NCBI GenBank assembly: GCA_002723295.1
Contig: PBNP01000001.1
Location: forward strand, 1-50,285
Source of the DNA: Flavobacteriaceae bacterium
Lineage (GTDB): Bacteria > Bacteroidota > Bacteroidia > Flavobacteriales > Flavobacteriaceae
DNA: 50,285 bases
Direction: 5' to 3'
Part shown: positions 23,697 through 33,143 of the stretch, one piece after another
Position numbering within the stretch: position 1 is the stretch's first letter
Layout of the letters: the number at the start of each line of letters is the position of its first letter
Made by a program: the position numbers and the translations under genes
The notes under the pieces: generated by a model
Databases searched by the model: none
The model's input: the letters and a program-made list of their open reading frames with translations, nothing else
Told to the model about the DNA's origin: nothing

Positions 23697-24719
23697 CTAG
23701 ATCTTAGCAGATTTTACAGTTTTAATAATGCGGGCGGCTATTTTATATGGATCACCATTTGAAGCTGGACGTCGATCTTCTAACCAGCCTTTCCATCCTT
23801 TTTCTACTGTCCCAATTGGAATACGAATTGATGCTCCTCTATCAGAAATACCATAGCTAAAATCATTAATAGAGGCTGTTTCATGGAGACCAGTTAATCT
23901 TTGATCATTGTCATGACCATAGACAGCAATGTGTTCTTTTGCTACTGGTCTAAACGCCTCGCAAATCTTTTCATAAGTTGCTTGTTTCCCACAAGTTCTG
24001 AGGATTGTATTGGAAAAATTTGCATGCATTCCCGATCCATTCCAGTCTCCTTTTACAGGTTTTGGATGATATTCTATATAATACCCATATTGTTCAGTTA
24101 AACGATCTAAAAGATATCTTGCTACCCACATTTCATCTCCGGCTTTTTTAGCTCCTTTAGCAAACAACTGAAATTCCCATTGACCACTTGCTACTTCCTG
24201 ATTTATTCCTTCAAAGTTTAAACCAGCAACAATACATAAATCTGCATGTTCTTCAACAAATTCTCTTCCATGAGTATTTTTTCCACCAACTGAACAATAA
24301 TATAAGCCTTGTGGACCTGGATAGCCTCCAACAGGAAATCCTAAAGGAAGTTGTGTTTCAGTATCCATTATAAAATACTCTTGTTCAAAGCCAAACCAAA
24401 AATCATTATCATCATCATCTATTGTAGCTCTTGCATTTGAATCGTGCGGTGAACCATCAGCATTCAAAACTTCTGTCATAACCAAATAACCATTAACTCT
24501 CATTGGATCTGGATATATTGCAACAGGTTTTAAAAGACAGTCTGATGAACCCCCTTCTGCTTGAAGAGTTGAAGAGCCATCAAATGACCAAATTGGGACA
24601 TCCTTTAAATTCCCACTAAAATTATCAATTATTTTTGTTTTACTTCTTAGATTAGCAGTTGGAACATATCCATCTAGCCAAATATATTCAAGTTTAGATT
24701 TACTTTTAGATTTACTCAT
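23697..24719 (-). CDS. Glutamine synthetase, type II (eukaryotic-like)
   Basis: At 340 residues this is much shorter than the roughly 470-residue GSI and fits GSII. Motifs are LDGYVPTANLRSKTKI and VPIWSFDGSSTLQAEG in the beta-grasp region, then WFGFEQEYFIMD (metal-binding glutamates). Later come VASGQWEFQLF, the ammonia/ATP region GSGMHANFSNTI, LTGLHETASINDFSYG, and RIPIGTVEKGWKGWLEDRRPASNGDPY. It condenses ammonia with glutamate using ATP. The N-terminus has a Ser-Lys repeat, SKSKSKSK. The tyrosine-adenylylation loop of GSI is absent, so regulation must differ from the enteric model. The P-II/Amt operon lies about 8 kb away in this window and serves the same pathway. Confidence 0.94.
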   Translation of the reverse strand: MSKSKSKSKLEYIWLDGYVPTANLRSKTKIIDNFSGNLKDVPIWSFDGSSTLQAEGGSSDCLLKPVAIYPDPMRVNGYLVMTEVLNADGSPHDSNARATIDDDDNDFWFGFEQEYFIMDTETQLPLGFPVGGYPGPQGLYYCSVGGKNTHGREFVEEHADLCIVAGLNFEGINQEVASGQWEFQLFAKGAKKAGDEMWVARYLLDRLTEQYGYYIEYHPKPVKGDWNGSGMHANFSNTILRTCGKQATYEKICEAFRPVAKEHIAVYGHDNDQRLTGLHETASINDFSYGISDRGASIRIPIGTVEKGWKGWLEDRRPASNGDPYKIAARIIKTVKSAKI

Positions 24720-24756
24720 GATTGATTATATATTTTTATTAGAAATTTTAACTAAC

Positions 24757-24764
24757 CAAAAGTA
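24757..24764 (-). promoter_or_regulatory. -7 element upstream of glutamine synthetase
   Basis: TACTTTTG on the minus strand matches TAnnTTTG, 38 bases before ATG 24719. No TTG half-site is at the right distance, which may mean an activator is needed. A small dyad, ttttag-cc-ctaaaa, lies at 24792-24805 just upstream and could be an operator. Evidence for that is weak. Confidence 0.45.
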
Positions 24765-24869
24765 ATAATTTAATGATATTCATATTTGCTGTTTTAGCCC
24801 TAAAATGGCATATGTGAATAAGTTTTAATAAATAGTTTATTTTTTTGGATTAATAATTAATTTATAATA

Positions 24870-24901
24870 TTGGGTGATTTTCTATACTTGGAGTATTTTT
24901 G
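24870..24901 (+). promoter_or_regulatory. Consensus promoter of purM
   Basis: TTG (24870-24872), 21 bases and TATTTTTG (24894-24901) are a full match to the Bacteroidota consensus. The start point would be near 24907, leaving about 12 bases of leader before ATG 24919. It should drive the purM-prfA-pyrF-hydrolase series. Confidence 0.7.
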
Positions 24902-24918
24902 TATAAATACTATTTTCT

Positions 24919-26088
24919 ATGTCTGATAATCGTTATGGATTAAGGGGAGTTTCTTCTCATAAAGAAGATGTTCATAATGCAATAAAGAACATTGATAAGG
25001 GTTTATACCCTAAAGCTTTTTGCAAAATTGTTCCTGATCATTTAACTGGAAGCAACAATCATTGTTTAGTAATGCATGCTGATGGAGCTGGAACTAAATC
25101 TTCTTTAGCATATGTTTATTGGAAGGAAACGGGAGATTTATCTGTATGGAGAGGAATAGCTAAGGATTCACTAGTCATGAATCTAGATGATCTTTTATGT
25201 GTAGGAGTAGCTGACAACATATTCTTTTCCTCAACTATTGGAAGAAATAAACATAGAATTCCTGGGGAGATTATTTCTGAGATAATTAAGGGAACTAATG
25301 AGATGATTGAAGATTTACTCAAGTATAATATTAATATTTATTTTACAGGAGGTGAGACTGCGGATGTTGGGGATTTAGTTAAAACAATTATAGTTGACTC
25401 AACTGTGATGGCAAGGATAAAAAAACATGATATTATTGATAATTCAAATATTAGTTCTGGAAACGTCATTATTGGATTAGCATCTTTTGGTCAGGCCACT
25501 TATGAAAATAATTATAATAGTGGGATTGGAAGTAATGGTCTAACATCTGCAAGGCATGATATTTTTTCTAATTATTTGGCAAAAAAATATCCAGAAAGCT
25601 ATGATAATTCTTTACCGTCGTCTTTAATTTATTCTGGAAGTAGAGATATAACTGAAGTTTTTGAAAAAAGTAACATTGATATTGGAAAACTTGTTCTTTC
25701 CCCAACTAGAACATATGCTCCAATTGTTCAACAGATTTTTAAAGAAATTGGTCAAAAAAACATTAATGGAATGATCCATTGTACTGGTGGTGGACAAACT
25801 AAAATTCTTCACTTTATTGATAAATTGCATATAGTAAAGGACAATTTTTTTACAATTCCATCATTATTTAATATAATTAAGAAAGAGTCTGGAACCTCAT
25901 TTGAAGAAATGTATAAAGTTTTTAATATGGGTCACAGATTAGAATTTTATGTTGATGATTCTATTTCTCAAGAAATTATTTCAATATCAAAGCAATTTAA
26001 TGTGGATGCTAAAATTATTGGAAGAGTTGAATCATCAAATAGTAAAAAGCTTACCTTAAGTACATCTGAAGGAACTTTTACTTATTAA
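24919..26088 (+). CDS. purM: Phosphoribosylformylglycinamidine cyclo-ligase (AIR synthase)
   Basis: The 389-residue protein has the AIR-synthase two-domain layout. The N-terminal domain shows MHADGAGTKSSLAYVY, AKDSLVMNLDDLLCVGV and IYFTGGETADVGD, the ATP and metal-binding regions. The C-terminal domain has GLASFGQATYENNYNSGIG, LSPTRTYAPIVQQIF, HCTGGGQTKILHF and FNMGHRLEFYV. It forms the imidazole ring of purines from formylglycinamidine ribonucleotide with ATP in the cytoplasm. The family match is to the longer Bacteroidota PurM type, which differs from the roughly 345-residue enteric enzyme. It begins a plus-strand series: prfA 34 bp downstream, then pyrF. Confidence 0.88.
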   Translation: MSDNRYGLRGVSSHKEDVHNAIKNIDKGLYPKAFCKIVPDHLTGSNNHCLVMHADGAGTKSSLAYVYWKETGDLSVWRGIAKDSLVMNLDDLLCVGVADNIFFSSTIGRNKHRIPGEIISEIIKGTNEMIEDLLKYNINIYFTGGETADVGDLVKTIIVDSTVMARIKKHDIIDNSNISSGNVIIGLASFGQATYENNYNSGIGSNGLTSARHDIFSNYLAKKYPESYDNSLPSSLIYSGSRDITEVFEKSNIDIGKLVLSPTRTYAPIVQQIFKEIGQKNINGMIHCTGGGQTKILHFIDKLHIVKDNFFTIPSLFNIIKKESGTSFEEMYKVFNMGHRLEFYVDDSISQEIISISKQFNVDAKIIGRVESSNSKKLTLSTSEGTFTY

Positions 26089-26122
26089 ATTATATTGTAA
26101 TTTATGCTAAGAGATTTAAATA

Positions 26123-27193
26123 ATGACTGAAAAACTTAAAATAGTAAAACAACGTTTTGAAGAAATCTCAGATTTAATTATTCAGCCAAATATTATATCT
26201 GATCAAAAAAGATATATTGAAATTAATAAAGAGTATAAAGAGTTAAAAACTATTATGGAAAATGGAGATAAATATAATTCTCTAATAGCGAATATTGAAG
26301 AAGCAGAAAAAATATTAAAAAATGAAAGTGATTCTGAAATTTTAGAAATAGCAAAATTGCAAATAGAAGAGGCTAAGGCTGAGCTGCCAATTATTGAGGA
26401 AAAAATAAAATTACTTTTAATTCCAAAAGATCCAGATGATAAAAAAGATGTTGTAATTGAAATTCGTGCCGGAACAGGAGGAGATGAAGCTAGTATTTTT
26501 GCAGGCGATTTATATAGAATGTATATAAAATATTGTCAAGATAAAGGATGGAAAACAAGTTTAGTTGATTCAAGTGAGGGGACAGCTGGTGGGTTTAAAG
26601 AAATTATTTTTGAAGTTTCAGGTGAAGAGGTTTATGGTACACTTAAGTATGAATCAGGAGTTCATAGAGTTCAAAGAGTCCCTCAAACAGAAACCCAAGG
26701 TCGAGTGCATACATCAGCAGCAACTGTAATGATTTTGCCTCAAGTTGAGGAGTTTGATGTTCAAATTGACATGAATGAAGTACGTGTTGATTACTTTTGT
26801 TCTTCAGGGCCTGGAGGGCAGTCTGTTAATACAACTTATTCTGCTGTAAGATTAACTCATGAACCAACTGGAATTGTTGCTCAATGTCAAGATCAAAAAT
26901 CTCAACATAAAAATAAAGATAAAGCCTTAAAAGTTTTAAGGTCTAGACTTTATGAATTGGAATTGAGTAAAAAACTTGAAAAGGATTCTGAAAAAAGAAA
27001 CACTTTAGTATCATCTGGAGATAGATCTGCAAAAATAAGGACATATAATTATCCACAAGGTAGAGTTACTGACCATAGAATTGGTTTAACTCTTTATGAT
27101 TTGCAAAATATAATTGATGGTGATATTTCAAAACTTATTGATGAATTGCAAATTTTTCAAAATACAGAAGAATTAAAAGCTCAGCAGAATTGA
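26123..27193 (+). CDS. prfA: Peptide chain release factor 1
   Basis: The 356-residue protein is a class I release factor. The GGQ tripeptide is at 231-233 in [17 protein letters not shown] and triggers peptide release in the ribosome. The stop-codon recognition region [20 protein letters not shown] carries Pro-x-Thr, the RF1 signature for UAA and UAG, rather than the SPF of RF2. The N-terminal helical domain (about 1-105) and [20 protein letters not shown] are typical. No internal stop or frameshift site is present, unlike prfB. The pyrF start follows the stop codon by one base, so translation of the two is probably coupled. Confidence 0.96.
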   Translation: MTEKLKIVKQRFEEISDLIIQPNIISDQKRYIEINKEYKELKTIMENGDKYNSLIANIEEAEKILKNESDSEILEIAKLQIEEAKAELPIIEEKIKLLLIPKDPDDKKDVVIEIRAGTGGDEASIFAGDLYRMYIKYCQDKGWKTSLVDSSEGTAGGFKEIIFEVSGEEVYGTLKYESGVHRVQRVPQTETQGRVHTSAATVMILPQVEEFDVQIDMNEVRVDYFCSSGPGGQSVNTTYSAVRLTHEPTGIVAQCQDQKSQHKNKDKALKVLRSRLYELELSKKLEKDSEKRNTLVSSGDRSAKIRTYNYPQGRVTDHRIGLTLYDLQNIIDGDISKLIDELQIFQNTEELKAQQN

Positions 27194-27194
27194 T

Positions 27195-28022
27195 ATGAAA
27201 AAAGATCTTATTTTTGAAGAGATTAAAAAAAAGCGTTCATTTTTGTGCGTAGGGTTAGATGTTGATTTGAAAAAAATCCCAAATCATTTACTCAATGAAT
27301 CTGATCCAATATTTTCTTTTTGTAAATCTATAATTGACTATACAGCTGAATTCTCTATTGCATTTAAAATTAATATTGCTTTTTTTGAATCTCATGGGAG
27401 TAAAGGCTGGAAGTCGTTAGAAAAAGTCATTAATTATATCTCAAATGAGTATCCCGATATCTTTACCATTGCTGATGCTAAAAGGGGTGACATTGGGAAC
27501 AGTTCCTATCAATATGCTAAAGGATTTTTTGAAACTCTTTCATTTGATTCTATAACTGTATCTCCATATATGGGTGAAGATTCAATAGAACCCTTTTTAA
27601 ATTTTAAAGATAAATTTGCAATACTACTTGCTTTAACTTCAAACAAAGGCGCTAATGATTTTCAGTTTTTTTATTCAAATCAAAATCCCTTATTCAAAGA
27701 GGTTATTGATATTTCAAAAAAATGGAAAAATTCTGAAAGATTAATGTATGTAGTTGGAGCTACAAAGACTTCATTTTTAAAAGAAATTAGAAAAATTATT
27801 CCAGACTCATTTATTTTAATTCCTGGTATTGGTGCTCAAGGAGGAGACCTTATTGAAGTATCTAAAAATGGGTTGAATAATAAATGTGGAATTATCGTTA
27901 ATTCATCACGTAAAATAATATACTCTGACTCTGGAAAAAAATTTGCTGAATCAGCAAGATTAGAAGCTAAGAAAATTCAAATTGTTATGGAAAAACAGTT
28001 GAAGATTAAAGGGATTATTTAA
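27195..28022 (+). CDS. pyrF: Orotidine 5'-phosphate decarboxylase
   Basis: The 275-residue protein fits the longer, subfamily-2 PyrF. It begins [14 protein letters not shown], then [13 protein letters not shown], and the catalytic [15 protein letters not shown] holds the Asp-x-Lys-x-x-Asp triad. Later [16 protein letters not shown] and [13 protein letters not shown] bind the phosphate. It decarboxylates OMP to UMP, the last step of pyrimidine synthesis. The start lies one base after the prfA stop. The stop shares one base with the start of the next gene (TAATG), giving tight coupling across prfA, pyrF and the hydrolase. Confidence 0.94.
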   Translation: MKKDLIFEEIKKKRSFLCVGLDVDLKKIPNHLLNESDPIFSFCKSIIDYTAEFSIAFKINIAFFESHGSKGWKSLEKVINYISNEYPDIFTIADAKRGDIGNSSYQYAKGFFETLSFDSITVSPYMGEDSIEPFLNFKDKFAILLALTSNKGANDFQFFYSNQNPLFKEVIDISKKWKNSERLMYVVGATKTSFLKEIRKIIPDSFILIPGIGAQGGDLIEVSKNGLNNKCGIIVNSSRKIIYSDSGKKFAESARLEAKKIQIVMEKQLKIKGII

Positions 28023-28840
28023 TGTTAAATTACAACATATATAGAAATAAAAAATCAAATTCTCCATGGATTACTTTTGTACATGGGGCAGGAGGGAGTT
28101 CTTCTATATGGTTTAAGCAAATTCGTTTCTTTAGAAGGTTTTTTAATATAATTTTAATTGATTTAAGAGGTCATGGCAGTTCTAGAAATTTATCTTCTGT
28201 AAAGTATAAATCTAAATATACTTTTGATGATGTAACAAATGATATTATTGAAGTTTTAGATTTTGAGGATATTAAAAAATCTCATTTTGTTGGAATTTCT
28301 TTAGGCACAATTTTAATTCGAAAACTTGCTGAGCTTTCCCCAAAATATGTTTTAAGTATGGTTATGGCTGGGGCAATAATTGAATTAAATTTTAGATCTA
28401 GAATACTAATGCATATTGGAAATTTAACTAAGTCATTTTTACCTTATATGTGGATTTATAAATTTTTTGCTTTTATAGTTATGCCTAATGCTAACCATAA
28501 AGACTCTCGTTTGTTATTTGTTAGAGAAGCAAAGAAACTATATAGGAAAGAATTTATAAAGTGGTATAAGTTAACTTCTGAAATCATTCCTTTATTAAAA
28601 ATTTTTAGAAAGGTGGAAATTAAAATTCCTACTCTTTATATAATGGGTTCTCAAGATTATTTATTCCTTCCATCAGTTAAAGAATTAGTTGCAAAACATA
28701 GTTTTTCAAAACTATTAGTTTTTCCAAAATGTGGGCATTTAGTTAATATTGAAAAACCAGATTTGTTTAATAATGAAATTTTATCCTTTCTTAAGGAAAG
28801 GTTAATAATTAATTCCAAACACCAGGTTGATTCAATTTAA
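28022..28840 (+). CDS. Alpha/beta-fold hydrolase
   Basis: The 272-residue protein has the alpha/beta hydrolase order. The oxyanion region is FVHGAGGSSSIWFKQ, followed by LIDLRGHGSS. The nucleophile elbow is FVGISLGTILIRK with Ser in G-I-S-L-G. The acidic residue is in YIMGSQDYLFLP and the histidine in FPKCGHLVNIEKPDLF. The substrate cannot be inferred. It begins on the last base of the pyrF stop and is likely cotranscribed. Its last 32 bp overlap the end of the convergent amidohydrolase gene, so the two transcripts must be complementary there unless one stops early. No hairpin terminator was seen for either. Confidence 0.87.
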   Translation: MLNYNIYRNKKSNSPWITFVHGAGGSSSIWFKQIRFFRRFFNIILIDLRGHGSSRNLSSVKYKSKYTFDDVTNDIIEVLDFEDIKKSHFVGISLGTILIRKLAELSPKYVLSMVMAGAIIELNFRSRILMHIGNLTKSFLPYMWIYKFFAFIVMPNANHKDSRLLFVREAKKLYRKEFIKWYKLTSEIIPLLKIFRKVEIKIPTLYIMGSQDYLFLPSVKELVAKHSFSKLLVFPKCGHLVNIEKPDLFNNEILSFLKERLIINSKHQVDSI

Positions 28841-30368
28841 AACTCTCTTTTTCTTTGGCTTTATTTACAATTTCCTCAATATTTTTTAAAAGTTCTTTAG
28901 CATTATAAATAACACCGTTACTAATTGTATATTTTATACCTCCAACTCTTTTAATTTTATTTTCTTCAGAAAGTTTTATTGCTCCAGTTCCATATAGTAC
29001 TTTCAGATTTTTCAAGGGATTCTCTTCTATAAGAATTAAATCAGCCTGTTTTCCAACTTCAATTGATCCTATTTTATGATCCATTCCAAGTGCTTCAGCA
29101 CCATTTAAAGTTGCGGAACGGATTACTTCTAATGGATGAAACCCAGCTTCCCTAAGTAATTCAAGCTCTCGTATATATCCAAACCCATAAAGTTGATAGA
29201 TGAATCCAGAATCTGATCCAGCAGTTACTCTACCTCCTCTATTTTTGTATTCATTCACAAATGTCATCCACAATTTAAAATTATTTTTCCAAGCTACCTC
29301 TTGTTCAGTTCCCCAAAAATGCCAATATGATCCGTGTGAAATTTTACTTGGCTCATAAAATTTCCAAAGAGACGGGAGTGTATATTTTTCATGCCATTCC
29401 GCCCTTCTTGCTCTATGTAAATCTCTACTAGCCTCATAAATATTAAATGTTGGATCTAAAGTAAAATCAAGTGCTAATAATTGATTCATAACTGAATTCC
29501 AATGATCTGAATAAGGTGGAGCTGCTTGCTCCCATAGTTTACCTGCTTCTTCGAATCTATGTTGTTCATTTTGATAATTATAGTCTAGTGGATAGTTTTG
29601 AACAGTTTTATCTTCAAATAGGGCTTCAGGCAAACCATACCAGTGTTCCATTGATGTTAATCCAGCTTTTGCAGAATGTAAAACATTCCATCTTGCAACA
29701 CTCATTTGTGCATGATGGCAAGCTGATCTTAATCCTAACCTTTTGTTTTCATCTAAAGCTGCTGTCATTATTTCAGGTTCAGCACCTAAAAATTTTATTC
29801 CATCAGCACCATTTTTTTTATTCAACCTAACCCATTCTCTTGCTTGTTCAGGATTATTTATTCCGTTTTTTGCTCCTTGCCCAAAAAATGTATAAGTAAT
29901 TATTGTTGGAGCAATTATTTCATTCGTCTCTGATCTTTTTTTCAATTCTAATGCGTATTTTAAACCTCTTCCTCCTGGTTCTCTTACTGTGGTTATGCCA
30001 TGAGCTAGCCATAGTTTAAAAACGTAGTTCCAATCTGCACCTTGAGAGGTTCCACCAATATGACCATGCATATCAATAAAACCTGGAAGCAAATACATTC
30101 CTGACGCATCAATCTCTTTTCCACCTTTTTTTAATTTTGGCCTTTTTTTATATTCAATTTCAATACCTGGATATCCTACAACTGCTATCTTAGTAATTTT
30201 ATCCTCTTCAATTACCACATCTATTGGTCCTCTGGGAGGTGCGCCATTTCCATTAATCAGGGTAACCCCTCTAATAATTAGTTGAGAAAATGGGCCTTCA
30301 GAAAAATCTTGAGCAAAAACAAATACTTGACTTAGTAATAAAAAAATAGACACAATAACAACCCTCAT
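28809..30368 (-). CDS. Exported amidohydrolase-family protein
   Basis: The 519-residue protein has a signal peptide, MRVVIVSIFLLLSQVFVFAQ, and a metal-dependent amidohydrolase fold. The first metal motif is LLPGFIDMHGHIGG (His-x-His), with further ligands plausible in SACHHAQMSVARWNVLHSA, MEHWYGLPE and TAGSDSGF. The C-terminal beta domain ends with IGSIEVGKQADLILIEENP, the usual closing element. Such periplasmic members often hydrolyse cyclic amides or dipeptides (imidazolonepropionase or prolidase-like). The actual substrate is not known. It lies downstream of the P-II/Amt/porin operon, with a possible weak terminator between, and overlaps the convergent hydrolase gene by 32 bp. Confidence 0.88.
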   Translation of the reverse strand: MRVVIVSIFLLLSQVFVFAQDFSEGPFSQLIIRGVTLINGNGAPPRGPIDVVIEEDKITKIAVVGYPGIEIEYKKRPKLKKGGKEIDASGMYLLPGFIDMHGHIGGTSQGADWNYVFKLWLAHGITTVREPGGRGLKYALELKKRSETNEIIAPTIITYTFFGQGAKNGINNPEQAREWVRLNKKNGADGIKFLGAEPEIMTAALDENKRLGLRSACHHAQMSVARWNVLHSAKAGLTSMEHWYGLPEALFEDKTVQNYPLDYNYQNEQHRFEEAGKLWEQAAPPYSDHWNSVMNQLLALDFTLDPTFNIYEASRDLHRARRAEWHEKYTLPSLWKFYEPSKISHGSYWHFWGTEQEVAWKNNFKLWMTFVNEYKNRGGRVTAGSDSGFIYQLYGFGYIRELELLREAGFHPLEVIRSATLNGAEALGMDHKIGSIEVGKQADLILIEENPLKNLKVLYGTGAIKLSEENKIKRVGGIKYTISNGVIYNAKELLKNIEEIVNKAKEKESFKLNQPGVWN

Positions 30369-30390
30369 TATTTTGTTTTTATTTAAAGAT

Positions 30391-30417
30391 AAAAAAAACC
30401 AGAGTATCTAAACCTGG
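30391..30417 (-). terminator. Possible weak terminator after the porin gene
   Basis: On the minus strand a short CCAG/CTGG stem (30414-30417 with 30399-30402) is followed by eight T (plus A at 30391-30398), about 44 bases after the porin stop. The stem is only four pairs with an 11-base loop, so it may be inefficient. Its position directly before the amidohydrolase start would allow partial readthrough. Confidence 0.35.
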
Positions 30418-30460
30418 AGCATAATAAATAAGTGATTATAATATTGAGTACAATAAATTC

Positions 30461-31498
30461 TTAAAATGAATAGATTGCAGCAATAATAAATGATGCTAAG
30501 CTTTTAGTTCTTCCTGTTAATGATCTATTTATAGGGTCTATTTTTCCAAAAATTTCTTCTGAAGCATTATCAACTCGAATTTCTGACTTAACAATCATAT
30601 TATCTGAAGTAAAATTACCTGTAATTGTAATTGATATATTATCTGCTTCATTTGCACCAAAGACACCTGTAAAATCTTTTTTATCTGAAAACAATTCCAA
30701 TCTTGATCCTAATTCAAATGAGTCTAATAGTTTAATTTGCGGATATAAAGCTATACCAGAAAAACCTCCTCTATCATTTGAAAGTGATGCAGAAGTTGCA
30801 TTAATCCCTAAAAAAAATGAATCTGAAATGTCTATACCACCAATATATTCAATCTGATTATATCCTTGACCAGTTAAATAATTAAAGAAATGATCCTTAA
30901 TACCAAATTGAGATCCAAACATATATGTATCATTTGGATTACTATCTGTGACATCAGATGGGTTTAATAAACTAACTAGCAATGATATGTCTTCAGACAA
31001 AGATAAATCAGCTTTTAATCCTGTATGTGAAAGAGGACCAAAGGTAAACATATATGATGTAGAGTAATTAAAGTTAAGTATTGGTGAAATTTTTTCATAA
31101 CCTAAAAAACTATTAAAATTACCCATTGTAATTTTTACTTTATCTGTCAAATTGTAATAAATATATAGTTGGTTTACAATACTGCTAGACCCCCTAGAGT
31201 TAAAAACTGATTCAATACCTCTAGGGCCAAAAACTAAATCTGAAACAAAACCAGATTTTTCTCCATTATAGGAAGTTATAATATTAAACATTCCTAGAGA
31301 AAAGCCAGCTCCATTTGCAAAAAAAGTACCAGGAGCTTGATTTTGATTTTCAGCAAAATTATAACGCATATATGTATCAACAGATCCTGATATTTGAAAT
31401 ATTTTTTTTTCTTTAGTTAATTCTTGAGAATATGAAAAAGAAGAAAGCAACAAAATTGAACATATAATGACCTTTAATAATTTATATATTTTATTCAT
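30461..31498 (-). CDS. Outer-membrane beta-barrel porin of the Amt operon
   Basis: The 345-residue protein has a signal peptide (to about residue 24, ending SFSYSQ). The mature region alternates short polar turns with amphipathic strands and ends in aromatic YSF, typical of outer membrane beta-barrels. Segments such as SGSVDTYMRYNFAENQN and GNFNSFLGYEKISPI resemble the putative beta-barrel porin-2 (Bbp2) family of Bacteroidota. It is third in the glnK-amtB operon, 27 bp after amtB, which suggests it lets ammonium or small nitrogen compounds cross the outer membrane. That role is inferred from context and not from a known substrate-binding site. Confidence 0.78.
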   Translation of the reverse strand: MNKIYKLLKVIICSILLLSSFSYSQELTKEKKIFQISGSVDTYMRYNFAENQNQAPGTFFANGAGFSLGMFNIITSYNGEKSGFVSDLVFGPRGIESVFNSRGSSSIVNQLYIYYNLTDKVKITMGNFNSFLGYEKISPILNFNYSTSYMFTFGPLSHTGLKADLSLSEDISLLVSLLNPSDVTDSNPNDTYMFGSQFGIKDHFFNYLTGQGYNQIEYIGGIDISDSFFLGINATSASLSNDRGGFSGIALYPQIKLLDSFELGSRLELFSDKKDFTGVFGANEADNISITITGNFTSDNMIVKSEIRVDNASEEIFGKIDPINRSLTGRTKSLASFIIAAIYSF

Positions 31499-31525
31499 AT
31501 ATCTTAAATTTAAGACAAATTTAAA

Positions 31526-32764
31526 TTAATGTTGATTCGTTCTGAAATCTGCATAAGCTTCCATAGTATGCTCCGAAACATCTAAACCCCTTAATTCTTC
31601 TTCATTTGATACTCTAAGACCACATATTGATTTTACAATAATTAATAATATAAATGAAGATAAAATGCAAAACACACCAATTATTAATATTCCAAATAGT
31701 TGAATTAATATTTGGCTTAAACTTGCCATATCACCAAATATCCCAACAGTTAGTGTTCCCCAAATACCACAGATCAAATGAACAGCTACAGCACCAACTG
31801 GATCATCAAGTTTTAATTTATCAATCAATGAAATTCCATACACAATAATTACACCAGAAATTAAACCAATTATAATAGACTCCATAGGAGACATTTGGTC
31901 GGCTCCTGCAGTAATTCCAACTAAACCCCCTAGTATTCCATTCATAAACATTGTTATATCAAAATTTTTATATAAAAAATTTGAAAACAATGCTGATGAA
32001 ACACCACCTGCTGCAGCTGCTAAACAAGTTGTTACTAGTGTCAGAGATGTTATAGCAGGATCTGCAGATAAAACTGAACCTCCATTAAAACCAAACCATC
32101 CTAACCAAAGAAGAAGAACACCTGCCGAAGCGAGGGGTATATTATGACCTAATAAAGCATTAGGATTACCATCTTTATCAAATTTTCCAATACGTGATCC
32201 AAGCATGTAGATTGAAATTAATGCAGCCCATCCCCCAACAGAATGAACCAAAGTTGATCCAGCAAAATCATAAAACCCTATACTATCAAGAAATCCACCA
32301 CCCCATTTCCATGACCCAACAATTGGATAAACTAATCCTACATATAAAGCTGCGAAAAGCATAAAACTAGATAGTTTGATTCTTTCTGCTACTGCACCTG
32401 ATACAATTGTAGCAGCTGTAGCAGCAAACATTCCTTGAAAAAGAAAATCTGTCCACCAAGTATAACCCCCATCTGCATAACTATAATCCATTCCTCCTTC
32501 TGGAGGTGTGATTCCAAAACCTGCAAATTTGATTATTCCTAAAGAGTCTTCTTCAAATCCTGGATACATTAGATTAAACCCTCCCAATGCATAAATTAAA
32601 AGACCTGCTGTAATTACAAAAAAGTTTTTGAATAATATGTTAATTGTATTTTTTTGTCTGGTTAAACCTATTTCTAGAAAAGAAAAACCTAAATGCATAA
32701 TAAAAACGAGAGCTGTACAGATCATCATCCATACATTATTTATTGTTAAAATTGTTGATTCCAT
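31526..32764 (-). CDS. amtB: Ammonium transporter
   Basis: The 412-residue membrane protein is an Amt/Rh family member with about eleven spans. The twin pore histidines are in GSTLVHSVGGWAAL and DPVGAVAVHLICGIWG, and family signatures include FFQ/FLFQGMFAATAATIVSG and LGWFGFNGGS. There is no long signal peptide. It carries ammonium or ammonia across the inner membrane. It starts 11 bp after the P-II gene, the usual Amt-GlnK pairing in which P-II plugs the pore when nitrogen is plentiful. The C-terminal cytoplasmic tail ends with EELRGLDVSEHTMEAY, the conserved region that contacts P-II. Confidence 0.96.
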   Translation of the reverse strand: MESTILTINNVWMMICTALVFIMHLGFSFLEIGLTRQKNTINILFKNFFVITAGLLIYALGGFNLMYPGFEEDSLGIIKFAGFGITPPEGGMDYSYADGGYTWWTDFLFQGMFAATAATIVSGAVAERIKLSSFMLFAALYVGLVYPIVGSWKWGGGFLDSIGFYDFAGSTLVHSVGGWAALISIYMLGSRIGKFDKDGNPNALLGHNIPLASAGVLLLWLGWFGFNGGSVLSADPAITSLTLVTTCLAAAAGGVSSALFSNFLYKNFDITMFMNGILGGLVGITAGADQMSPMESIIIGLISGVIIVYGISLIDKLKLDDPVGAVAVHLICGIWGTLTVGIFGDMASLSQILIQLFGILIIGVFCILSSFILLIIVKSICGLRVSNEEELRGLDVSEHTMEAYADFRTNQH

Positions 32765-32775
32765 GTAATATCTAT

Positions 32776-33114
32776 TTAATTTAAAGAACCTCCACCTTTT
32801 TCTCCAGTCCTTACTCTATAAGCTTCTTCAACTGGAAGGACGAAAATTTTTCCATCACCAACTCTATCTGTTGCACCAGATTTAATTATTGCATCAATGG
32901 TTCTTTGAAGAAATTCATCGTTTACAACTATGGATAAAAATCTTCTTTGAATTTCTGCTGTACTATAAGATATACCTCGATAAACATGACCTTGTTTTTC
33001 ATGTCCTTGACCTGTCACATCCCAGTAACTAAAGAAATTAACTTCTACATCGTGAAGGGCTTTTTTTACTTCTTCAAATTTTGATTTTCTAATTATTGCT
33101 TCAACTTTTTTCAT
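32776..33114 (-). CDS. P-II nitrogen regulatory protein
   Basis: The 112-residue protein is of normal P-II length. The T-loop has VYRGISYSTAEIQRRF with Tyr50 in the place of the uridylylation tyrosine. The B-loop follows as ATDRVGDGKIFVLPVEEAYRVRTGE. P-II proteins bind ATP, ADP and 2-oxoglutarate and act by blocking Amt and tuning other nitrogen proteins. As first gene of the P-II/amtB/porin operon it is best called GlnK-like. Whether it is uridylylated cannot be judged: no glnD is in the window. A -7 element lies at 33136-33143. The 156 bp upstream, to crcB, hold no other gene. Confidence 0.94.
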   Translation of the reverse strand: MKKVEAIIRKSKFEEVKKALHDVEVNFFSYWDVTGQGHEKQGHVYRGISYSTAEIQRRFLSIVVNDEFLQRTIDAIIKSGATDRVGDGKIFVLPVEEAYRVRTGEKGGGSLN

Positions 33115-33135
33115 GGTTTTTTTATTTAATAGTTA

Positions 33136-33143
33136 CAAAATTA
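33136..33143 (-). promoter_or_regulatory. -7 element of the P-II/amtB/porin operon
   Basis: TAATTTTG on the minus strand matches TAnnTTTG, 22 bases before ATG 33114. The expected TTG half-site is only TTA at 22 bases upstream. A weak upstream half could fit a promoter that needs an activator under nitrogen limitation, but no regulator site was identified. Confidence 0.45.

Noticed and set aside
24792-24805. Dyad ttttag-cc-ctaaaa upstream of glutamine synthetase as a regulator site
   Set aside because: The arms are only six bases in AT-rich DNA, and no second copy was found upstream of the P-II/Amt operon.
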